From: CBDUQN01 sp965369375 | GTDB taxonomy: Bacteria; Krumholzibacteriota; Krumholzibacteriia; Krumholzibacteriales; Krumholzibacteriaceae | Reading direction: 5' to 3' | NCBI GenBank assembly: GCA_965369375.1 | Contig: CBDUQN010000105.1 | Coordinates: 1 to 9,857 of the forward strand | DNA length: 9,857 bases | In this document: positions 6,462 to 9,857 of the stretch, piece by piece | How positions within the stretch are numbered: the stretch's first letter is position 1 | Layout: the number at the start of each line of letters is the position of its first letter | Position numbers and translations under genes: made by a program | Notes under the pieces: generated by a model | Told to the model about the DNA's origin: nothing | Seen by the model: the letters and a program-made list of their open reading frames with translations, nothing else | The model's database searches: none

Positions 6462-7715
6462 TCAACGGGCCTTGAGTTTTTTCTCACTTTCCATCGTGAC
6501 CTGCGGATCGCCTCGGTTGATGATCGTCTCTTCCGTGATGTGTATTTTTCTGATGTTAGGGCGTGAAGGAATATCGTACATGATATGGAGCATCGTGTCT
6601 TCGAGAATGGCGCGAAGACCGCGCGCGCCGGTCTTGCGCTCTTTGGCGAGCCTCGCGATGGCGTTGAGCGCCCCGGGTGTGAATTCGAGCTCTACATCCT
6701 CCATATCAAAGAGTTTACGGTACTGCTTGATCAACGCATTCTTCGGCTTGAGCATAATATCGATCAGTGCATGCTCGTCGAGATCATGAAGAGGCGCGAC
6801 GATCGGTATGCGGCCGACGAGCTCGGGGATGAGGCCGTATTTGATGAGATCGTCCGGCTGCACACGCTTGAGAATCTCGGTTATTTCCTTCTTGTAGCCG
6901 GGGGCGCGGTCGGCGCCGAATCCGACGACCTTTCGCCCGATCCGCCGCTCGACGATCTCTTCGAGACCCTGAAACGCGCCGCCACACACGAAGAGGATAT
7001 TCTTCGTGTTGACCTCGATGAACTTCTGCTGCGGATGCTTGCGCCCACCCTGCGGGGGGACATTGGCGATGGTCCCCTCGAGGATCTTCAGCAGCGCCTG
7101 CTGCACCCCTTCACCGGACACGTCCCTCGTGATCGAGGGATTCTCGCTCTTGCGCGCGATCTTGTCGAGCTCGTCGATATATATGATGCCCCGTTCCGTT
7201 GCAGGCAGGTTGTAGTCGGCGCTCTGGAGCAGCCGCACGAGTATGTTTTCGACATCCTCACCGACATAACCCGCCTCTGTCAGACTCGTCGCATCGGCGA
7301 TGGCGAATGGAACCTTGAGGAACCTGGCGAGAGTCTGCGCGAGAAGCGTTTTCCCGACGCCGGTCGGTCCCATGAGCAGAATGTTGCTCTTTTCGATCTC
7401 GACGTCGTCGGCGCTCCGGTCGTGCCGTATGCGCTTGTAATGATTGTAGACGGCGACGGCGAGCGTAATCTTCGCGTGATCCTGGCTGATCACGTAGCTG
7501 TCGAGATTCTCCTTTATCTCCTTGGGCTTGGGAAACTGGTCCATATCGAAGAGCATCGTCCCCGCCATTTCCTCTTCGAGGATATCACTGCAGAGACGGA
7601 TACATTCGTTACAGATGTAGACGCTCGGGCCCGACACGAGCTTTGCGACCTCGTCCTGGCCCCTCCCGCAGAATGAACACTTTATTGCCCGTGGAGAATT
7701 GGATTTCTTCTTCAT
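6462..7715 (-). CDS. clpX: ClpX, ATPase and unfoldase subunit of the ClpXP protease
   Basis: A hexameric AAA+ unfoldase that recognises tagged substrates and threads them into ClpP. It has 417 aa, the usual length. The N-terminal zinc-binding domain has Cys13, Cys16, Cys35 and Cys38. The AAA+ core shows Walker A GPTGVGKT (116-123), pore-1 GYVG (149-152), Walker B IIYIDELDK (177-185), the RKH pore motif (225-227), the VGF form of the ClpP-docking IGF loop (264-266), GR (301-302, arginine finger) and sensor-2 GARGLR (363-368). The start is ATG at 7715, giving the expected N-terminus just ahead of the zinc domain. AAAGGAGG lies upstream at a rather long distance (about 13 nt), with GGGAG nearer. 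It follows clpP by 76 bp with no terminator and is followed by the lon promoter region. Confidence 0.98.
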   Translation of the reverse strand: MKKKSNSPRAIKCSFCGRGQDEVAKLVSGPSVYICNECIRLCSDILEEEMAGTMLFDMDQFPKPKEIKENLDSYVISQDHAKITLAVAVYNHYKRIRHDRSADDVEIEKSNILLMGPTGVGKTLLAQTLARFLKVPFAIADATSLTEAGYVGEDVENILVRLLQSADYNLPATERGIIYIDELDKIARKSENPSITRDVSGEGVQQALLKILEGTIANVPPQGGRKHPQQKFIEVNTKNILFVCGGAFQGLEEIVERRIGRKVVGFGADRAPGYKKEITEILKRVQPDDLIKYGLIPELVGRIPIVAPLHDLDEHALIDIMLKPKNALIKQYRKLFDMEDVELEFTPGALNAIARLAKERKTGARGLRAILEDTMLHIMYDIPSRPNIRKIHITEETIINRGDPQVTMESEKKLKAR

Positions 7716-7791
7716 GCTCTCCCATTCGCCTCCTTTAGGCCACGCTTCACTTGAATATACACCAAATCGGCAATAAATTCACCAAATTCCT

Positions 7792-8412
7792 CTACTTTTT
7801 CATGTCTCCCTTGGAAACGAGGACATTATCGACGATCCCGTACTCCTTCGCTTCCTCGGCCGACATGAAGAAATCCCTGTCACAGTCCTTGGCAACCCTC
7901 TTGATATTCTGCTTCGTGTGCTTGGCAAGGATATGGTTGAGCTTATCCTTCAGCGTCAGGATCTCCCTGGTATAGATCTCGAGCGATGACGCCTGTCCCT
8001 GGGAGCCGCCGGATGGTTGATGGATCATCACACGCGCGTGCGGCAGCGCCGAGCGCTTTCCCTCCGTACCCGCCGAGAGGATAACCGCCGCCATGCTGGC
8101 CGCCTGACCCATGCAGATCGTCGCAATATCGCAGGAGATGTACTGCATCGTATCGTAAATGGCGAGACCGGAAGAAACGACGCCACCCGGGCTGTTGATA
8201 TAAATAAAGATTTCGCGTTCCGGGTCTTCCGCCTCGAGAAAGAGAAGCTGTGCGATTATGGCGTTTGCGACGGTATCCTCGACGATCGTTCCGAGAAAGA
8301 CGATCCTGTCCTTGAGCAACCTCGAATATATATCGTAGACCCGCTCTTCTCTACCTCTCGTCTCTATTACGTACGGAATCGGTACGGACGGCGAGTTCTC
8401 TATCTTTCCCAT
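7792..8412 (-). CDS. clpP: ATP-dependent Clp protease proteolytic subunit ClpP
   Basis: The serine peptidase that forms the two-ring, 14-subunit degradation chamber served by ClpX. It has 206 aa, the standard length including a short N-terminal propeptide. The catalytic triad is visible: Ser106 in GQAASMAA, His131 in MIHQP and Asp180 in DRDFF. The N-terminal axial-loop region and head (IPYVIETRGREERVYDIYS, 12-30) are typical. The start is ATG at 8412 with AGAGAGGA a few bases upstream. It lies 35 bp after tig and 76 bp before clpX with no terminator, so tig, clpP and clpX are likely one transcript. The clpP-clpX gap contains two copies of ATTTGGTG on the minus strand and no clear promoter. 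Confidence 0.98.
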   Translation of the reverse strand: MGKIENSPSVPIPYVIETRGREERVYDIYSRLLKDRIVFLGTIVEDTVANAIIAQLLFLEAEDPEREIFIYINSPGGVVSSGLAIYDTMQYISCDIATICMGQAASMAAVILSAGTEGKRSALPHARVMIHQPSGGSQGQASSLEIYTREILTLKDKLNHILAKHTKQNIKRVAKDCDRDFFMSAEEAKEYGIVDNVLVSKGDMKK

Positions 8413-8447
8413 GGTTTCCTCTCTTTGTTTGGACTCCCTGACCTTTA

Positions 8448-9737
8448 TTATTTGCTACCGAATATAATCTCGAATACCTTCCTCTCACGCAGGCGCATCG
8501 TGAGATTATTTACATTCTCACTGCCTTTCTTGAAAACTTTCTTTACGTCGTTGAGCGGCTTGCCGCTGTCGTTTGCGATCCGCTCAATCTCGGAATCGAG
8601 CTCTTCATCTGAAACAGTCACATTCTTCTCGTCAGCGATACGGCCTATGAGAAAGTACCGCTTGATGTTTCTCACGGCGACTTGCTCGAAGAGCCTGTCT
8701 ATTTCTTTCTTTCTCTCTTCGTCCTCCTCGGGGCCGACACCGGCCGCTTCCCGCCGTTTCTTGTCATCCTCACCCAGACGCTGCTTGAAGTTATCGATCA
8801 TGCTGCGTGGTGCATCAAATGGATTCCGTTCGATCAGCAAATCAACCGCCATCTCCTCCCTCTTTCTTTTTGCCTCCCGTCCTTTTTCCTCCATGAGACG
8901 CTTCTCGATATCGGAACGCAGGTCGGCGATCGTCTTGAACTTTTCATCGAGTTTTTTCGCGAATTCATCATCAAGCGTACGAACGCGTTTTTCCCGCACC
9001 CCTTTCACCGTATAGGTATACGTGACCTTTTTTCCCGCGAGGCGCTCCGGTTTGTAATCGTCAGGGCAATCGATGTCGACCTTGGATGTCACGCCGACCG
9101 CCGTTCCGGCAACCGCCTTGTCGAACTGCTCGAAAACCTGGCCGGTACCGAGCACAATGGGATAATCGGTATTCTGCTGATCCTCTATCACGTCGCCATT
9201 CTCATCGAGCGGCGCATAATCGAGAAAAACGAGGTCTCCCGATACCGCAGGCCGATCGACCGTTATGAACTCCGCCTCCCGATCCTGCAGCGTCTTCAGC
9301 ACATTGTCGATCTCCTCGTCTCCGATATTCACCTCTTCCGCCTTGACGTCGACCCCCCGGTAATCGGTCGGCCCGAACTCGGGGGCGCACTCGACTTCGA
9401 TCTTGAAGGTCAGCGGTTTCTCTCCATCGGCCTCTATATCGCTGAATACCGGTTCCGCTACGGGCCTCAGTTTCTCTGAACTGACGACATGTCCGTATGC
9501 AAGGGGCAGTATGCGCTCGATCGCCTTCACCTTGATTTGATCGGCGTATCGCACTTTGACGATATCTGCGGGAACCTTGCCCTTTCTGAATCCGGGAATG
9601 CTGACGGTTTTCATGAGATCTTTGACGACCCGCTCACTCTCATCCTGATAACGGCTCGGCGCGATCTCGACAGAGATGACCTTCCTGCACTCCGCCTCGT
9701 GATTGACCTGCAGGTTAATATCCTTCTCATCAAGCAT
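8448..9737 (-). CDS. tig: Trigger factor, ribosome-associated chaperone and prolyl isomerase
   Basis: Binds at the ribosome tunnel exit through uL23 and shields nascent chains. It is 429 aa, the usual length. The N-terminal ribosome-binding domain carries the signature GFRKGKVP (49-56). The FKBP-like PPIase domain spans about 160-250 (SGDLVFLDYAP, then VLGTGQVFEQFDKAVAG). The C-terminal chaperone arms run to the end, with a charged helical stretch near 280-350 rich in Lys, Arg and Glu. ATG at 9737 was chosen because the family begins close to here, and AAGGGAG and GGAG precede it at 11 and about 3 nt. GTG three codons upstream is a possible alternative. The open frame to 9845 runs into the tRNA-Leu gene and is not plausible. 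The gap to the tRNA is 66 bp. clpP follows at 35 bp. Confidence 0.97.
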   Translation of the reverse strand: MLDEKDINLQVNHEAECRKVISVEIAPSRYQDESERVVKDLMKTVSIPGFRKGKVPADIVKVRYADQIKVKAIERILPLAYGHVVSSEKLRPVAEPVFSDIEADGEKPLTFKIEVECAPEFGPTDYRGVDVKAEEVNIGDEEIDNVLKTLQDREAEFITVDRPAVSGDLVFLDYAPLDENGDVIEDQQNTDYPIVLGTGQVFEQFDKAVAGTAVGVTSKVDIDCPDDYKPERLAGKKVTYTYTVKGVREKRVRTLDDEFAKKLDEKFKTIADLRSDIEKRLMEEKGREAKRKREEMAVDLLIERNPFDAPRSMIDNFKQRLGEDDKKRREAAGVGPEEDEERKKEIDRLFEQVAVRNIKRYFLIGRIADEKNVTVSDEELDSEIERIANDSGKPLNDVKKVFKKGSENVNNLTMRLRERKVFEIIFGSK

Positions 9738-9755
9738 GTTCTCCACAGCTCCCTT

Positions 9756-9784
9756 GCGGAGTGAAATCGGACAATTTTCTCCGC
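9756..9784 (-). repeat. Inverted repeat between tRNA-Leu and tig
   Basis: GCGGAG and CTCCGC form a perfect 6-bp inverted repeat with a 17-nt centre in the 66-bp spacer upstream of tig. There is no T-run, so it is not a terminator. No convincing tig promoter is visible, so this stretch may be part of a tRNA-tig read-through leader. The match is short and could be chance. Confidence 0.3.
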
Positions 9785-9803
9785 TAACCGGTAAGTTTTC
9801 GTC

Positions 9804-9857
9804 TGGTGCGAGAGAGGGGAGTCGAACCCCTATGGGTTTCCCCACTGGATCCTAAAT
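9804..9857 (-). tRNA. tRNA-Leu, anticodon UAG (partial, 5' part outside the window)
   Basis: The minus strand contains the anticodon loop TTTAGGA with anticodon TAG (9852-9854), the 3' half of the anticodon stem TCCAG, a class II variable arm (TGGG-GAAA-CCCA), the T-arm AGGGG-TTCGACT-CCCCT, acceptor strand CTCTCGC, discriminator A (9807) and an encoded CCA (9804-9806). The long variable arm with UAG identifies leucine. The D-arm, 5' acceptor strand and 5' anticodon stem lie beyond the right edge. Confidence 0.94.

Noticed and set aside
6585..7676. 363-codon plus-strand frame
   Set aside because: Antisense shadow of clpX with no motif or ribosome binding site. The same applies to plus-strand frames at 8017-9015 and 8682-9479 opposite clpP and tig, and at 2315-2917 opposite the aminotransferase.
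9738..9845. 36-residue N-terminal extension of trigger factor
   Set aside because: It would be coded inside the tRNA-Leu gene; the ATG at 9737 gives the normal family length.
1..9857. Mobile elements, CRISPR arrays, toxin-antitoxin pairs or other defence genes
   Set aside because: No transposase, integrase, spaced repeat array or small gene pair is visible; all space is taken by intact housekeeping genes and short spacers.

Overview
This 9.9 kb window holds a compact set of bacterial housekeeping genes, every one of them on the minus strand, so transcription runs from high to low coordinates. In transcription order it reads: the 3' part of tRNA-Leu(UAG), tig (trigger factor), clpP, clpX, lon, engB/ysxC, a class V PLP aminotransferase, a small membrane-anchored or exported protein with a CxxCH motif and an EF-hand-like loop, purA, and tRNA-Lys(UUU). 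Seven of the eight proteins belong to well-known families and look intact, with their catalytic motifs in place. There is no mobile element, CRISPR array, rRNA or phage gene, and no gene-free stretch longer than about 150 bp.

The order tig-clpP-clpX-lon-engB is a widely conserved protein quality-control cluster. Trigger factor meets nascent chains at the ribosome. ClpXP and Lon are the two main ATP-dependent cytosolic proteases. EngB is a GTPase needed for large ribosomal subunit assembly. Base composition is moderate, and together with the conserved cluster and the CxxCH/EF-hand exported protein this suggests a free-living bacterium of Gram-negative type (deltaproteobacterial or one of the less-studied related phyla). 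The phylum cannot be settled from this window.

Transcription appears to be organised in blocks. tig, clpP and clpX are separated by 35 and 76 bp with no terminator. lon has its own sigma70-like promoter (6384-6411) and a 5' leader with a perfect 7-bp inverted repeat. engB and the aminotransferase follow lon at 54 and 37 bp without a terminator. The small CxxCH gene has a near-consensus promoter (1971-1999) starting just after the aminotransferase stop, a strong Shine-Dalgarno and an intrinsic terminator (1481-1507), so it is a likely single-gene unit. purA follows with a strong ribosome binding site, and tRNA-Lys lies only 18 bp beyond its stop.

Nothing here is a clearly new multi-gene system. 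The best candidate for something under-described is the small CxxCH/EF-hand protein at 1540-1947, whose central block resembles the cysteine domain of temptin, a protein known from molluscs. Other points are a likely CTG start on the aminotransferase, a TTG start without a visible ribosome binding site and a roughly 20-residue G4-G5 insertion in EngB, and the lon leader structure.
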